Numbered from the stretch's first letter, positions 10,426 through 19,894 are shown. The stretch is 64,000 nucleotides of DNA from Hyphomicrobiales bacterium (GCA_900471485.1 UCEU01000013.1:124001-188000), one strand, 5' to 3'. Notes: a model not told the origin generated them from the letters alone. Program-made: numbers and translations.

Positions 10426-11170
10426 TGCAATTGCCGCCCCGCGTCGCGGGAGACCCATCCTCACCGCCGTCGCGGTTCTCATCGCGCTCGCCATCCTGAT
10501 TGCGCTCGGCACCTGGCAGGTCGAGCGGCTGCACTGGAAGGAAGGCCTGCTCGCCGATATCGCCACGCGTCTCGCTGCCCCCTTAGTCCCCTTGTCCGAG
10601 ATCGAGGCCATGGCCGCCAAGGGCGAGGATATCGAATACCGCCGCGTCACCGCGACAGGCGTCTACGACAACAGCCGCGAACGCCACTTCTTCGCCACCT
10701 GGCGCGGCCAGACCGGATTCTACGTCTATACGCCGCTGCAGCTTGCAGACGGCCGCTTCCTCTTCGTCAATCGCGGCTTCGTGCCCTACGACAACAAGGA
10801 ACCGGAAATGCGCATGCAGGGCCAGCTGACCGGCGAGCAGACCGTCAACGGTCTCGCGCGCGCCAAACTTCCCGGCAAGCCGTCCTGGATCGTGCCTGAT
10901 AACGATATCGCCAAGAACATCTTCTACTGGAAGGACCTCGACGTCATGGCCTCGAGCACCGGGCTCGACAAGGCTTCAGTCGTGCCCTTCTTCGTCGATG
11001 CCGACGACACGCCCAATCCCAAGGGCATGCCGATCGGCGGCGTCACCGAAGTCGACCTGCCCAACAACCACTTGCAATACGCCTTCACCTGGTATGGCCT
11101 GGCCGCGACGCTGGTCGTGATCGTCGTCGTCGCGCGATTCCGCAAGCGCGGCAATCCGCCCGCGCAATAG
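10418..11170 (+). CDS. SURF1 family cytochrome oxidase assembly protein
   Basis: SURF1/Shy1 protein, a heme a-binding assembly factor for CoxA in the inner membrane. It has N- and C-terminal membrane helices (about residues 18-37 and 223-242) around a periplasmic domain. Family signatures GTWQVERLHWKE, YRRVTATGVYD, GFYVYTPLQLADGRFLFVNRGFVP and NNHLQYAFTWYGLA are all present. The GTG at 10418 has AAGGAC about 9 bases upstream and is preferred; an in-frame ATG at 10394 would overlap DUF983 by 32 bases without a ribosome site. Belongs functionally with the oxidase operon upstream. Confidence 0.9.
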   Translation: MTDAIAAPRRGRPILTAVAVLIALAILIALGTWQVERLHWKEGLLADIATRLAAPLVPLSEIEAMAAKGEDIEYRRVTATGVYDNSRERHFFATWRGQTGFYVYTPLQLADGRFLFVNRGFVPYDNKEPEMRMQGQLTGEQTVNGLARAKLPGKPSWIVPDNDIAKNIFYWKDLDVMASSTGLDKASVVPFFVDADDTPNPKGMPIGGVTEVDLPNNHLQYAFTWYGLAATLVVIVVVARFRKRGNPPAQ

Positions 11171-11232
11171 TATCGCTTCAATTCGTGCCTATATTGGGCT
11201 AGAGACGCGTATCTGCATAAACCGGAAAAGAC

Positions 11233-12234
11233 ATGAATATTGCGGCGAAACCTCCACTGACGATCAGGCTCTGCGGGCCGCGCGGCTTCTGCGCTGGCGT
11301 CGACCGGGCAATCCAGATCGTCGTTCTGGCGCTGAAATCCTATGGCGCGCCCGTCTATGTCAGGCACGAGATCGTTCATAACCGCTATGTCGTCGAGGGC
11401 CTGGAAGCCAAGGGCGCCGTCTTCGTCGAGGAATTGAACGAGATCCCGGAAGAGCATCGCGCCCAGCCGGTGGTCTTCTCCGCCCATGGCGTGCCGAAAT
11501 CGGTGCCGGAGGATGCGACCACGCGCAACCTCTTCTATCTCGACGCAACATGCCCGCTGGTCTCCAAGGTCCACAAGCAGGCCATGCGCCACAACAAGCT
11601 CGGCCGCCACGTGGTCCTGATCGGCCATGCCGGCCACCCGGAGGTGATCGGCACCATGGGCCAGCTCCCCGAAGGCGCCGTGTCGCTGGTCGAGACCATC
11701 GCCGACGTCGATCTCTACGAGCCGGTCGATCCCGACAATCTCGGCTATGTCACGCAGACGACGCTCTCGGTCGACGACACCGCCGGCGTCATCGCCCGCC
11801 TGCAGGAGCGCTTCCCGAACCTGACCGCGCCATCGGCCGATTCGATCTGCTACGCCACGACCAACCGCCAGGAAGTCGTCAAGCAGGCGGCGCCCGGCTG
11901 CGATCTCTTCATCATCGTCGGCGCGCCCAATTCGTCCAATTCCAAGCGTCTCGTCGAAGTGGCGCTGAGGGCAGGGGCGAAGAAATCGATCCTGGTGCAG
12001 CGCGCCTCCGAGCTCGATTGGGACGATATCGGCCACGTCGGCACGCTTGGCCTCTCGGCCGGCGCCTCGGCCCCCGAGGTCATCGTCAACGAGATCATCG
12101 AGGCTTTTCGCGCCCGGTTCGATGCCAAGGTCGAGCTTGCCGAAACCGTGCAGGAAAACGAGCACTTCCTCGTCAACCGCGAACTGCGCGACATCGAGCT
12201 GACGACGGCGGACATGGCGTTCGTCAACGGCTGA
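11233..12234 (+). CDS. ispH: 4-hydroxy-3-methylbut-2-enyl diphosphate reductase
   Basis: IspH (LytB) makes isopentenyl and dimethylallyl diphosphate in the last step of the MEP isoprenoid pathway. The [4Fe-4S] cysteines are in [16 protein letters not shown] and [10 protein letters not shown]; substrate-binding elements [16 protein letters not shown] and GAPNSSNS are intact. The 333-residue length is normal. Start has GGAAAAG upstream. Separated from SURF1 by 62 bases and from thrB by a palindromic repeat; co-location with oxidase assembly genes is common in rhizobia. Confidence 0.96.
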   Translation: MNIAAKPPLTIRLCGPRGFCAGVDRAIQIVVLALKSYGAPVYVRHEIVHNRYVVEGLEAKGAVFVEELNEIPEEHRAQPVVFSAHGVPKSVPEDATTRNLFYLDATCPLVSKVHKQAMRHNKLGRHVVLIGHAGHPEVIGTMGQLPEGAVSLVETIADVDLYEPVDPDNLGYVTQTTLSVDDTAGVIARLQERFPNLTAPSADSICYATTNRQEVVKQAAPGCDLFIIVGAPNSSNSKRLVEVALRAGAKKSILVQRASELDWDDIGHVGTLGLSAGASAPEVIVNEIIEAFRARFDAKVELAETVQENEHFLVNRELRDIELTTADMAFVNG

Positions 12235-12295
12235 CGGCCAAGGCCGGCTTGACCCCGGCCAATATCTTCAATTGTTTGGGGAAGACGCTCCCCCC

Positions 12296-12348
12296 GGCCA
12301 ATCTCCCCCCTTGTGGGGGAGATGCCCGGCAGGGCAGAGGGGGGTATC
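12296..12348. repeat. Short palindromic intergenic repeat (rhizobial type)
   Basis: The sequence TCTCCCCC-CTTGT-GGGGGAGA followed by CCCGGCAGGGCAGAGGGGGG forms nested hairpins. This type of C/G-run palindrome is widespread between rhizobial genes. Here it lies in the ispH-thrB gap, about 54 bases before the thrB start, where it could attenuate or stabilise the message. Confidence 0.7.
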
Positions 12349-12401
12349 ATCTGCGCCGCCCGAAGCCGACCGAAGCACCAAACCGAAAACGAGAGCCCGC
12401 C

Positions 12402-13367
12402 TTGGCAGTCTACACCGATATCTCCGAAGACGATCTGAAGTGGTTCCTGACGGAATATGACGCCGGCACGCTGTTGTCCTACAAGGGCATCGCCGAGGGC
12501 GTCGAAAACAGCAACTTCCTGCTGCATACGTCGAAGGACCCGCTGATCCTGACGCTCTACGAAAAGCGCGTCGAAAAGACCGATCTGCCGTTCTTCCTCG
12601 GCCTGATGCAGCATCTTTCCGCCCGCGGCCTGTCCTGCCCGCTGCCGCTGCCGCGCAAGGATGGCGCGCTGCTCGGCCAGCTGTCGGACCGCCCCGCTGC
12701 CCTCATCTCCTTCCTCGAAGGCATGTGGCTGCGCAAGCCGGAAGCCAGGCATTGCCGCGAGGTCGGCAAGGCGCTCGCCCGCATGCACATCGCCGGCGAG
12801 GGCTTCGACCTCAAGCGCCCCAACGCGCTCTCGATCGGCGGCTGGCAGGAACTGTGGGACAAGTCCGAAGCGCGCGCCGACGAAGTCGAGACCGGCCTCA
12901 AGTCCGAGATCCAGGGCGAGCTCGACCATCTCTCGGCGAACTGGCCGAAGGATCTCCCCGCGGGCGTCATCCACGCCGATCTCTTCCCCGACAACGTCTT
13001 CTTCCTGGGCGACGACCTCTCGGGCCTGATCGACTTCTACTTCGCCTGCAACGATCTGCTCGCCTACGACGTCTCGATCATCCTCAACGCCTGGTGCTTC
13101 GAAAAGGACGGCGCCTATAACATTACCAAGGGCATGGCGATGCTCGAGGGCTACACCAGCGTGCGTCCGCTGAGCGACGCAGAACTGGCAGCACTTCCGA
13201 TCCTCTCGCGCGGCTCGGCGCTGCGCTTCTTCCTCACCCGCCTCTACGACTGGCTGATGACGCCGGAGGGCGCGATGGTCACGAAGAAGGACCCGCTCGA
13301 ATACCTGCGCAAGCTGCGCTTCCACCGGCAGATCAAATCCGCCGCCGAATACGGGCTCACGCCATGA
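12402..13367 (+). CDS. thrB: Homoserine kinase type II
   Basis: Phosphorylates homoserine for threonine synthesis (substrate for ThrC, found at 31.5-32.9 kb). It is of the aminoglycoside-phosphotransferase-like ThrB type: 321 residues with [13 protein letters not shown] (nucleotide loop), [20 protein letters not shown] (catalytic loop HxDxxxxN) and [10 protein letters not shown] (metal Asp). The start is a TTG at 12402, [11 protein letters not shown], which gives the usual rhizobial length and has GAGAG upstream; no ATG fits. Overlaps rnhA by 4 bases (ATGA). Confidence 0.94.
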   Translation: MAVYTDISEDDLKWFLTEYDAGTLLSYKGIAEGVENSNFLLHTSKDPLILTLYEKRVEKTDLPFFLGLMQHLSARGLSCPLPLPRKDGALLGQLSDRPAALISFLEGMWLRKPEARHCREVGKALARMHIAGEGFDLKRPNALSIGGWQELWDKSEARADEVETGLKSEIQGELDHLSANWPKDLPAGVIHADLFPDNVFFLGDDLSGLIDFYFACNDLLAYDVSIILNAWCFEKDGAYNITKGMAMLEGYTSVRPLSDAELAALPILSRGSALRFFLTRLYDWLMTPEGAMVTKKDPLEYLRKLRFHRQIKSAAEYGLTP

Positions 13368-13804
13368 AGCACGTTGATATCTACACCGACGGCGCCTGCT
13401 CCGGAAATCCCGGCCCCGGCGGCTGGGGCGCGGTGCTGCGCTATGGCGAGGTCGAGAAGGAGCTCTGCGGCGGCGAGGCGGAAACCACCAACAACCGCAT
13501 GGAGCTGCTTGCCGCCATCTCGGCGCTGACGGCGCTGAAAAGCGCCTGCGAGGTCGATCTCCACACCGACAGCAAATACGTCATGGACGGCATTTCGAAG
13601 TGGATCTTCGGCTGGAAGAAAAACGGCTGGAAGACCGCGGACAAGAAGCCGGTGAAGAACGGCGAACTCTGGCAGGCACTCGACGCCGCCAACCAGCGCC
13701 ACAAGGTCAAGTGGCACTGGGTCAAGGGCCACGCCGGCCACCCGGAAAACGAACGCGCCGACGAACTCGCCCGCAAGGGCATGGAGCCGTTCAAGAAGCG
13801 GTAG
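13364..13804 (+). CDS. rnhA: Ribonuclease HI
   Basis: Degrades RNA of RNA-DNA hybrids, removing primers and R-loops. 146 residues with the RNase H fold: [14 protein letters not shown] (first Asp), [13 protein letters not shown] (Glu), LHTDSKYV (second Asp), [21 protein letters not shown] (catalytic His loop and last Asp). All four acidic residues are present. Translationally coupled to thrB by ATGA overlap, as in other rhizobia. Confidence 0.96.
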   Translation: MKHVDIYTDGACSGNPGPGGWGAVLRYGEVEKELCGGEAETTNNRMELLAAISALTALKSACEVDLHTDSKYVMDGISKWIFGWKKNGWKTADKKPVKNGELWQALDAANQRHKVKWHWVKGHAGHPENERADELARKGMEPFKKR

Positions 13805-13829
13805 GCGCGGCGGTAAATAGGACACAGTC

Positions 13830-14198
13830 ATGGCGCACTCTTCGCCGCTCGATATTGGAAAGAAGACGCCCATGACCGCCGTGCCATCGACCGTGCCGCC
13901 GCTGAACGCGGTCGTCGATTTCGACTGCCAGAGCTGCGGCGCCTGTTGCGCCTATGACGCCAGCTGGCCGCGGTTTTCGACCGAGACCGACGAGGAGCTG
14001 GACGAGCTGCCGCCGCATTTCGTCGCCGATGACGAACAGGGCATGCGCTGCGACGGCGACCGATGTTCGGCGCTATCAGGCAGCGTCGGCGTCCACACCG
14101 CCTGCATGGTCTACGATATCCGGCCGGACATCTGCCGCTCCTGCATGCCGGGCGACGGCGCCTGCTTCGAGGCCCGCGCGGCATACGGCTTCGATTGA
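13830..14198 (+). CDS. YkgJ-family cysteine cluster protein
   Basis: A protein of 108-122 residues with the CxxCGxCC motif (CQSCGACC), a central CDGDRC, and a CMVYDIRPDICRSC end. YkgJ/Fli-type cluster proteins carry conserved Cys that probably bind a metal or Fe-S cluster. Function is not established. Two starts are possible: 13830 with AGGAC upstream, and 13872 (MTAVPSTVPP) with GGAAAG upstream. Follows rnhA by 25 bases, so may be in the same transcript. Confidence 0.8.
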   Translation: MAHSSPLDIGKKTPMTAVPSTVPPLNAVVDFDCQSCGACCAYDASWPRFSTETDEELDELPPHFVADDEQGMRCDGDRCSALSGSVGVHTACMVYDIRPDICRSCMPGDGACFEARAAYGFD

Positions 14199-14295
14199 AA
14201 AATGCCGCCTGCGCGATCCGTAAAATCAATCGGATAGAGCGCTTCTGTGAATCAATCCGGCAAGCGCTTCGATCATCGGATGAGGAGGCTGCCCG

Positions 14296-15237
14296 TCACC
14301 GTCCGGCAATGACGAGATAGGCCGAGATCGTTGCGATCGACAGCACCGTCGAGGCCAGTACCACCCGTCCCGTCAGGCTCGCCTCGCGCCCATAAAACTC
14401 CGCCAGCATGAACGGCCCGGTCCCCGTCGGCAGCGCCGCGAGCAGCACGCAGGTATGCACCGCAACCGGCGGCAACTGCAGCAGCGGCCCGGCAATGACC
14501 CAGGTCACCAAAGGCTGCGCAACCAGCTTCAGCCCGACGAGTATCCCCGCAGTCGCAGCCCGCTCGGTCGCAGCCCCAGCCTTCGATCCCGCCAGAAACA
14601 ATCCGAGTGCAATCAGCGCGCAGGGCGAGGCCGCCCCGCCGAGAAGTTTTAGGAACGCATGTACCGGCGCCGGCAGTGCTACGCCCGAGACCATGAACAG
14701 CGCCCCCAGCACCGGCGCGATCAGAAGCGGGTTTTTGGCCAGCGAGAGAAAGGTCTTCCTGGCGATATCGCGCCGCCGCGTCTCCGATTGCAACCCGCCC
14801 TCGATCAATACGATGGCGACGGCGAAGAGCACGCAGACGGTGACGATCGTCGCGATCAGCGTCGGCGCCATGCCGTTGTCGCCGACAACAGAAAGCACCA
14901 GCGGAAAGCCGACGAACCCCGTATTGGCGTAGCTGGCGTTCAGGCTGTCGATCGCCGCATCCGCCAGATGCCGCCCCTTGGCCATCCGCCACCAGAGCGT
15001 CGCGCAAAAGATGATGGCGCAGCCCGAGGTGAAGGCGAGGATGAAGCCCGGCTGCCAGATCTGCGAGAGCTTCGCGTTGGCCATGATGTCGAAGAGCAAA
15101 GCGGGCAGCGCCAGATAGACCACCAGCCGGTTCACCTCGCGCGTCGCATTGGGGCCGAGCGCGTCGGTCTTGCGCGCGATCCATCCGGTCAGGATCAGCG
15201 CGAAGATCGGGAGCACGATGAGGAGATTGGTCAGCAT
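14296..15237 (-). CDS. AEC family transporter (auxin efflux carrier fold)
   Basis: A 313-residue integral membrane protein with about ten helices in two inverted halves, typical of the AEC/BASS-like permeases that export or import small organic acids or amino acids. Recognisable are LLIVLPIFALILTGWIARK at the start, NRLVVYLALPALLFDIMA, NTGFVGFPLVLSVVGDNG, and a conserved C-terminal repeat. An in-frame TTG at 15261 extends it by 8 residues. It is divergent from a LysR regulator that likely controls it, so the substrate could be the regulator's ligand. Confidence 0.85.
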   Translation of the reverse strand: MLTNLLIVLPIFALILTGWIARKTDALGPNATREVNRLVVYLALPALLFDIMANAKLSQIWQPGFILAFTSGCAIIFCATLWWRMAKGRHLADAAIDSLNASYANTGFVGFPLVLSVVGDNGMAPTLIATIVTVCVLFAVAIVLIEGGLQSETRRRDIARKTFLSLAKNPLLIAPVLGALFMVSGVALPAPVHAFLKLLGGAASPCALIALGLFLAGSKAGAATERAATAGILVGLKLVAQPLVTWVIAGPLLQLPPVAVHTCVLLAALPTGTGPFMLAEFYGREASLTGRVVLASTVLSIATISAYLVIAGR

Positions 15238-15280
15238 TGGGGGAAGGAACTCAGGTTGCAAAGGCCATTGTCTAGCCCCT

Positions 15281-15308
15281 GATATCGATATAATCCAATG
15301 TCGATATC
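15281..15308. promoter_or_regulatory. Likely LysR operator between divergent transporter and regulator
   Basis: A perfect 8-bp inverted repeat GATATCGA-12-TCGATATC lies in the 100-base gap between the AEC gene and the LysR gene. The dyad with a T-N-A core and central location fits a LysR recognition site. The regulator binding is inferred from arrangement. Confidence 0.7.
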
Positions 15309-15337
15309 ATCGCTGATCGATACTCCAGAGGTATGGA

Positions 15338-16240
15338 ATGGATACGCGCCACATGCGCTATTTCGTGGCGCTCGCCGAGACGCTGCACTTCGGCCACGCG
15401 GCGGCGCGCATGAACATGAGCCAGCCGCCCTTCAGCCGGCAGATCGCCGCGATCGAGAAGACGCTGGGCGCCCGCCTCTTCGAGCGCAATTCCCGCAACG
15501 TCGCGCTGACGGCGGCGGGCCGGCATTTTCTCGAGGAGTGCCGCGCCGTGCTCGCCCATTTCGACGCCGCCTGCCGCGATGTGCAGCTGGTGGCCTCAGG
15601 CGTGAAGGGTGAATTGAAGCTCGGCTTCATGATGAACGCCGCCTACAGCGTCGTCCCGGCGCTGGTGCGGCTCTATTCCGAGGCGCGCCCGGATGTGCGC
15701 CTCGTGCTCGAGGAGCGCATACCCACGGATATCGAGGAGATGCTGATCGAAGGCCGCCTCGACGCCGCCGTCACCTTCGGTGGCAGCCCGGCCACGCACC
15801 TGCGCACCACGCTTCTCGCCCGCGACCGCCTGCGCCTGATCGTGCCGCGAGATCACCGCCTGGCGAAACTCGACATCGCCGGCCCAACCGATCTCGCAAG
15901 CGAACGCCTGATCGCCGCCCCCGCAAGCGTCACGCCGACGCTCCGCGACGCCATCCGCAACTACTGCGCCTCCCCAGGCGTCGTCCCGCATTTCGCCTTC
16001 GAACCCCGCCTGCAGCACACCATCATCCGCCTCGTCGCCGAGGGCCTGGGCATCGCGCTCATCCCGCAATCGCTCTGCGCCGATCTGGCCGAAGGGCTGG
16101 TTTCGCGGCCGATCAAGGACCCGCCGGAGTTCGACATCGTGCTCTGCGCCTCGGCTGCGTCCAGCAATCCGGCGGTGCCGGCGCTGTTTGAGGTGGCGGA
16201 GAGGCTGGGTGGGGTGGGCAAACGCGCAGAGGGAGCTTGA
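15338..16240 (+). CDS. LysR-family transcriptional regulator
   Basis: 300 residues. The N-terminal winged helix-turn-helix is typical (MRYFVALAETLHFGHAAARMNMSQPPFSRQIAAIEKTLGARLFERN), followed by the periplasmic-binding-like effector domain (about residues 90-290, ELKLGFMMNAAYSVVPALV). This CbnR/BenM-like subclass often responds to aromatic or organic acids. AGAGG precedes the ATG. Transcribed away from the AEC transporter with a shared palindromic operator. Confidence 0.9.
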   Translation: MDTRHMRYFVALAETLHFGHAAARMNMSQPPFSRQIAAIEKTLGARLFERNSRNVALTAAGRHFLEECRAVLAHFDAACRDVQLVASGVKGELKLGFMMNAAYSVVPALVRLYSEARPDVRLVLEERIPTDIEEMLIEGRLDAAVTFGGSPATHLRTTLLARDRLRLIVPRDHRLAKLDIAGPTDLASERLIAAPASVTPTLRDAIRNYCASPGVVPHFAFEPRLQHTIIRLVAEGLGIALIPQSLCADLAEGLVSRPIKDPPEFDIVLCASAASSNPAVPALFEVAERLGGVGKRAEGA

Positions 16241-16256
16241 TCAAGCAGCTAACTCC

Positions 16257-16389
16257 GCGCCAGCGGCCCCCTCATCCCCGGTGCAACTTGTTGCACCTGA
16301 ACCCTTCGGGCCACCTTCTCCCCGAGGGGAGAAGGGAAGAGCGGAACCCTCTCCCCTTGGGGAGAGGGTAGGGTGAGGGGCCCACACGG
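16257..16389. repeat. RIME-like palindromic mosaic repeat, copy A
   Basis: Ends GCCAGCGGCCCCCTCATCC and GTGAGGGGCCCACACGG are inverted arms; inside are TTCTCCCCGAGGGGAGAA and CTCTCCCCTTGGGGAGAG hairpins and a nested palindrome GGTGCAAC-TT-GTTGCACC. It shares long stretches with copies at 17919 and 33891. It matches the style of rhizobial intergenic mosaic elements (RIME). Confidence 0.8.
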
Positions 16390-16502
16390 TAGGGCCGATG
16401 ATCAGTGGATTGGGTTGATTGTCGAGGAGTTTGTCCGCTTAGCGCCAAGAGCGGTCATTGACACTTCTTCCAATTCATCTCAGCTTGCGGCCGGAGGGTA
16501 CC

Positions 16503-17164
16503 ATGTCCGGCAAACTAACAATGAGGGCTGTACGAGATGACAACGCGAGGCGTGTCAGCGTGTATTTGCGCTCTGATGGCAAGTACGAATATGCCGAAGA
16601 GATGATCTCTGAGTGGGATGACAGTCCGCCTTCTTGGGTCGGACAACGTCCGTCCGGCATCTTCGCGAGCGCAGAGGCGGCCATGGCAGAAGCCAGACAG
16701 GCGATTGGTTGGATGCGGTATCCATCAAAAGCATGCGACGGGCCCACGGGTATCGACACACCGCTCAGGAATTGGCGTCCGATCGGTGTTACCGAGCATG
16801 CCCTTATCATGCATCTGCTGCGTGAGGAGTTTCGGGGACGAGCAGAAATCCTCGAACAGGTTAAGTCGCTGGAGGTGATGCGGGTCGGTAGATGGAGCTT
16901 AATGCTCCGTAGTCAAGGCCCGCTCGCCGATGTGAAAGATAGTGATGCTCCATCCCCACTGCCGAACGACTGCATACCAGTCGAAGGGTTTTACGACGAC
17001 GTAATCGATGAAACCCAGGGTTCCTACGCACGGCAGCACTTGTGAGGATTGCGTTGCACGTGACAACCGGAAAGCTATCCGAACTCGAAATATACAAGGA
17101 GAACGGAAAGCCTATCCTTCTCGATCCATATGAGATCGAGCTGTCGAGAGTTCATTTCTACTGA
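16503..17164 (+). pseudogene. Frameshifted gene for a DUF6984-like protein
   Basis: The first frame starts at an ATG with GGAGGG upstream and encodes 180 residues to a stop at 17045. The N-terminal 75 residues are unassigned; the rest (RPIGVTEHALIMHLLREEFRGR, ILEQVKSLEVMRVG) resembles DUF6984. The missing C-terminus of that family, ALVRIALHVTTGKLSELEIY then KENGKPI...HFY, follows in another frame and ends at 17164. Restoring one lost base somewhere between about 16995 and 17045 gives a continuous 220-residue protein. Either the gene is inactivated or the base was missed in sequencing. Family name from memory, moderate certainty. Confidence 0.68.
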
Positions 17165-17918
17165 ACTGTGCCATCGGGCTTTGCTCTAACGTCCGCTTCG
17201 GGCCGATAGCGGTCACAATAGCCGACTACGTCGCGCCATTGGCGACGCTACCCGGCCACCTCTCCATCCCGCATTCGCCTTCCTCGGCGCCCGCAACCTC
17301 GCCCCACATCTCACAATATCAACCACTTACTCGAATCTTTTTCCCCGCGCCCTTTATCTGCGCCACACTCACCCCGTCCCGTCTTCGGATACACCGGTTG
17401 CGTTGCCGGCGAGACGGGACCGGCGCTTTCGGGAAGCCCCTGACGCAGGGTGAAACGAAGGGCGTCGCGGAATGGTCCCGCCAGCGAAGAGTTGGTGTGC
17501 GGGTGAGAAGGTCGGTTCGCCGATACCACGCGCCTATGCACATAAGGGACGGCGACTGGCCGACCGTGGATCCGCAAGGGTTTTGCGGAACGGCGCTGGG
17601 GTGCTGCGGGCGACAGGTCCGCGGAGGTCCGCTCCGGCTTCGATCAAGACGGCCCTTCGGGATGCCCGGGCAGCGAAAGCGCAAGAAAAGCAACAAGTCC
17701 ACGAGCATATCTCTGAAAAGATGCCGACCGCCCGGTAAAGGAACCAGGACACGATTGCAGACCGTCGAACGGGGCGCCGGAAGGTGTCACTAAACTAAAC
17801 TATTTACGAGGCAGCTTTTGGCGCCCCGTCCGATCAGATGCCGTATCAGCCGGGGGTAAAACCTGCCGGGGTAGAGGCATGTTGTTTTGTGGGTGGGAGT
17901 TTCGAAAGTGGCTAACGT
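17165..17918. other. Gene-free stretch with strong RNA-like secondary structure
   Basis: No frame here has a credible start plus recognisable protein. Between about 17366 and 17660 several helices stand out: a 9-bp GTCCCGTCT/AGACGGGAC stem (17376-17384 with 17412-17420) with an inner CCGG/CCGG pair, a possible long-range CTCACCC/GGGTGAG pair, a GGTCGG/CCGACC helix around 17510-17565, CCGCAA/TTGCGG, and GGCCC-TTC-GGG. It could be a non-coding RNA or the remnant of an old element. I could not match it to RNase P RNA, tmRNA, 6S or SRP RNA. Confidence 0.35.
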
Positions 17919-18092
17919 CAGCGCCAGCGGCCCCCTCATCCCCGGTGCAACAAGTTGCACCTGAACCCTTCGGGCCACCTTCTCCCCGTTGGGGCGAAGG
18001 GAAGATGGAGCGAGCGGCCTGCCACGAGTCCCTTCTCCCCAGCGGGGAGAAGATGCCGGCAGGCAGATGAGGGGGCCACACGGCACAACGCC
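17919..18092. repeat. RIME-like palindromic mosaic repeat, copy B
   Basis: Shares its left 60 bases with copy A, including the nested palindrome (here GGTGCAAC-AA-GTTGCACC), and its right half with copy C in inverted orientation (CTTCTCCCC...GGGGAGAAG, GATGCCGGCAGGCAGATG). Lies directly after the 3-prime end of fdhA. Confidence 0.85.
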
Positions 18093-18117
18093 AGCCACCC
18101 CCTCATCCTCATATCCC

Positions 18118-19308
18118 TCAAGCCGCCTTCGCCACATCCCCATGCGGGTCGAGCACGAATTTCGTCGCCGCCCCGTGGTCGAAGCTCTCGTAGCCCTGAA
18201 CGGCCTCTTCAAGCGGGATCACCTTGGCGTTGACGATATCGGCGATCGGCAGGCGGTCGTGGAGGATCGCCTGCATCAGCTGCCGGTTATACTTCAGCAC
18301 CGGCGTCTGGCCGGTGTGGAAGGATTGCGCCTTGGCCCAGCCGAGGCCGAAGCGCAGCGACAGGTTGCCGGTCTTGGCGGCGCTGTCGACGGCGCCGGGG
18401 TCCTCGGTCACGTAGAGGCCGGGAATGCCGATCGAGCCGGCGGCGCGGGTGATGTCCATCATCTGGTTCAACACGATCGCCGGCTGCTCGCCGCCCGAAT
18501 GGCCGCGCGCCTCGAAGCCGACGGCATCGATCGCGCTGTCCACCTCGTTGCTCCCGGTCACCTGCGCGATCATGTCGCCCAGCCGGTCGCTCTTCGACAG
18601 ATCGATCGGCTCGAAACCGACGCGGGCGGCATGCGCGAGGCGATCCTTGTTGAAGTCGCCGATCATCACCACGGCCGCACCCAGGATGCGGGCGGAAGCG
18701 GCCGCGGCAAGCCCGACCGGACCGGCGCCCGCGACATAGACGGTCGAGCCGACGCCGACGCCGGCGCGCACCGCGCCATGGAAGCCCGTCGGCAGGATGT
18801 CGGAGAGCATGGTGAGGTCGCGGATCTTCTCCATTGCCCGGTCGCGATCCGGAATTTTCAAAAGGTTGAAGTCTGCGTAGGGGATGGTGACGTAGCGGGC
18901 TTGGCCGCCGATCCAGCCGCCCATGTCGACATAACCATAGGCGCCGCCGGCGCGCGACGGGTTGACGGTGAGGCAGACGCCGGTGTCCTGCGACTTGCAG
19001 CAGCGGCAGCGGCCGCAGGCGACGTTGAAGGGTACCGAGACGATGTCGCCGACCTCGAGCATCTCGACGTCGATGCCCTTTTCGATGATCTGGCCGGTGA
19101 TCTCGTGGCCGAGAACCAGCCCCGGCATCGCCGTGGTGCGGCCGCGCACCATGTGCTGGTCCGATCCGCAGATATTGGTCGAGATCACCTTCAGGATCAC
19201 GCCATGCTCGATGCGGCGCCCATCGGGTGCCTCGAGCTTGGGATCATCGATGTCATGGATTTCGACAACGCCGGGCCGCATGTAGACGACGCCACGGTTC
19301 TTGCTCAT
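18118..19308 (-). CDS. fdhA: Glutathione-independent formaldehyde dehydrogenase
   Basis: Zinc- and NAD-dependent medium-chain dehydrogenase that oxidises formaldehyde (or S-compounds) without glutathione, as in Pseudomonas FdhA. 396 residues. Catalytic-zinc region CGSDQHMVRGRTTA and GHEITG, structural zinc CGRCRCCKSQDTGVC, and Rossmann VYVAGAGPVGLAAAA are clear, with the family-specific long insert TVNPSRAGGAYGYVDMGGW. The ATG at 19308 is preferred because GGAGGAG lies 6 bases before it; the ATG at 19314 abuts the ribosome site. Monocistronic; downstream are repeats only. Confidence 0.93.
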   Translation of the reverse strand: MSKNRGVVYMRPGVVEIHDIDDPKLEAPDGRRIEHGVILKVISTNICGSDQHMVRGRTTAMPGLVLGHEITGQIIEKGIDVEMLEVGDIVSVPFNVACGRCRCCKSQDTGVCLTVNPSRAGGAYGYVDMGGWIGGQARYVTIPYADFNLLKIPDRDRAMEKIRDLTMLSDILPTGFHGAVRAGVGVGSTVYVAGAGPVGLAAAASARILGAAVVMIGDFNKDRLAHAARVGFEPIDLSKSDRLGDMIAQVTGSNEVDSAIDAVGFEARGHSGGEQPAIVLNQMMDITRAAGSIGIPGLYVTEDPGAVDSAAKTGNLSLRFGLGWAKAQSFHTGQTPVLKYNRQLMQAILHDRLPIADIVNAKVIPLEEAVQGYESFDHGAATKFVLDPHGDVAKAA

Positions 19309-19554
19309 TTTCATCTCCTCCGTTGAAAATGCTGCGGTCCGCGCGGGCTCCTCTTCCCTCGCGGTTGTCGTCGCAGCTTAGAGGAGAATGCCGCCGGCGT
19401 CGTCCCGTTTACGACGCTTTGGTCGCCCGAAACGGTCGCTGACGAAGAAGTGAGGCGAGGGCGGCGCGCTTCGGGGAGGGCCAATCTTTGCACCTTGCCC
19501 ATGGCCGCATTCCCACTATGCTCTAACGATAACAACATGTCGGGAGGCGACCAT

Positions 19555-19863
19555 ATGATCCTGCACTCGGTGCTGATGCGGCTGAAATCGGCCATCACGG
19601 GCGAAGAGAAGCAGTCCTTATTCGAGCAGATCGTCGCGCTGAAGCAGGTCATTCCGGGTATTCTGGATATCAAATACGGCCCCAACGTCTCGCCGGAGGG
19701 CCTGCATGCCGGCTTCGTCGATGGCTTTGCCGTCACCTTCGAAAGCCCGGAAGCGCGCGACGCCTATCTCGTCCATCCCGAGCATGTCGCCGTCGGCGAA
19801 CGCATCGTCTCGTCGCTGGATGGCGGCCTCGGCGGCCTGATCGTCTTCGACCTGCAGGTCTGA
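19555..19863 (+). CDS. Dabb family (stress-responsive A/B barrel) protein
   Basis: 102 residues starting MILHSVLMRLKS. The pattern MILHSVLMRL...ILDIKYGPNVSPEG...GFAVTFESPEARDAYLVHPEHVAV is the dimeric alpha/beta-barrel (Dabb) domain; the role in bacteria is not well defined. A strong ribosome site (CGGGAGGCG) sets the start at 19555. It faces the znuA-like gene convergently, 31 bases apart. Confidence 0.88.
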   Translation: MILHSVLMRLKSAITGEEKQSLFEQIVALKQVIPGILDIKYGPNVSPEGLHAGFVDGFAVTFESPEARDAYLVHPEHVAVGERIVSSLDGGLGGLIVFDLQV

Positions 19864-19894
19864 TCCCGCAGGTCGAACGTCTCGGTTTCCGTCG

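Noticed and set aside
17366-17790. RNase P RNA, tmRNA, 6S or SRP RNA in the structured gap
   Set aside because: None of the hallmark sequences I know (such as GAGGAAAGTCCGGGC of RNase P or a tmRNA tag) is present.
17239-17793. Arg-rich frame inside the structured gap
   Set aside because: No ribosome site, skewed composition, and competing frames on both strands of similar length.
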